Shown: positions 63,971-64,000 of the stretch, one piece after another
How positions within the stretch are numbered: the stretch's first letter is position 1
How the letters are laid out: every line of letters begins with the position of its first letter
Assembly (NCBI GenBank): GCA_963965975.1
Contig: OZ014414.1
Span: forward strand, 3,819,501 to 3,883,500
Direction: 5' to 3'
Source of the DNA: Xestospongia bergquistia
Lineage: Eukaryota > Porifera > Demospongiae > Haplosclerida > Petrosiidae
DNA: 64,000 bases
Notes under the pieces: model-generated
The model's input: only the letters and a program-made list of their open reading frames with translations
Database searches by the model: none
Told to the model about the DNA's origin: nothing
Translations under genes and position numbers: made by a program

Positions 63971-64000
63971 CTAAAGTAGAAGCAACATTTTTTTATAATT

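Noticed and set aside
1-64000. tRNA, rRNA, CRISPR arrays, bacterial operons or prophage
   Set aside because: I looked for cloverleaf box motifs, regular spacer arrays and tightly packed same-strand genes and saw none. Gene structure is eukaryotic.

Overview
The window looks like nuclear DNA of an early-branching animal, most likely a demosponge of the Amphimedon type. This is an inference. The evidence is AT-rich sequence, short GT-AG introns, repeated death-domain exons, ZU5 and caspase-like modules, and many DNA and LTR transposons. There is no bacterial operon structure and I saw no tRNA or rRNA gene. Exon models below were built by hand from splice sites and reading phase, without RNA or homology searches.

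Layout. 1-3.5 kb: two decayed copies of a death-domain 3' end and a DDE transposase scrap. 3.58-12.47 kb: a nested pair of Ty3/Gypsy-type retrotransposons. The + strand element (8027-12453, TSD TTAGG) sits inside the 5' LTR of the - strand element (3580-12471, TSD ATTTG). 12.5-18.9 kb: gene debris and small inverted-repeat elements. 18.9-25.2 kb: an apparently intact eight-exon minus-strand gene for a ZU5-UPA-death-domain protein. A third, deleted Gypsy-type element (19762-23092, TSD TAAGG) lies in its seventh intron. 25-34 kb: remnants, a fourth death-domain copy and half a Tc1 element.

34.4-39.7 kb: a broken caspase-like gene, a transposon-like pseudogene, a 1.25 kb almost perfect foldback element and a broken SAM-type gene. 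39.9-42.8 kb: a noncoding tandem duplication. 43.5-54 kb: a family cluster on the minus strand with two four-exon, four-helix membrane protein genes (TMEM179-like) flanking two intronless, secreted PI-PLC X-domain proteins. The flanking DNA of both families is duplicated, and a third decayed set lies at 62-64 kb. 57-61 kb: a ubiquitin-protease-like pseudogene followed directly by a MULE-like transposase pseudogene with a SWIM finger.

How the genes may work together: the ZU5-UPA-DD protein and the broken caspase-like gene belong to classes used in death and innate signalling. The PI-PLC-like proteins are predicted to be secreted and the TMEM179-like proteins to be membrane bound. No direct functional link between them can be shown from sequence. 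The strongest observations are the complete ZU5-UPA-DD gene carrying a retrotransposon in one intron, the nested Gypsy pair, the giant foldback, and the PI-PLC/TMEM179-like cluster.
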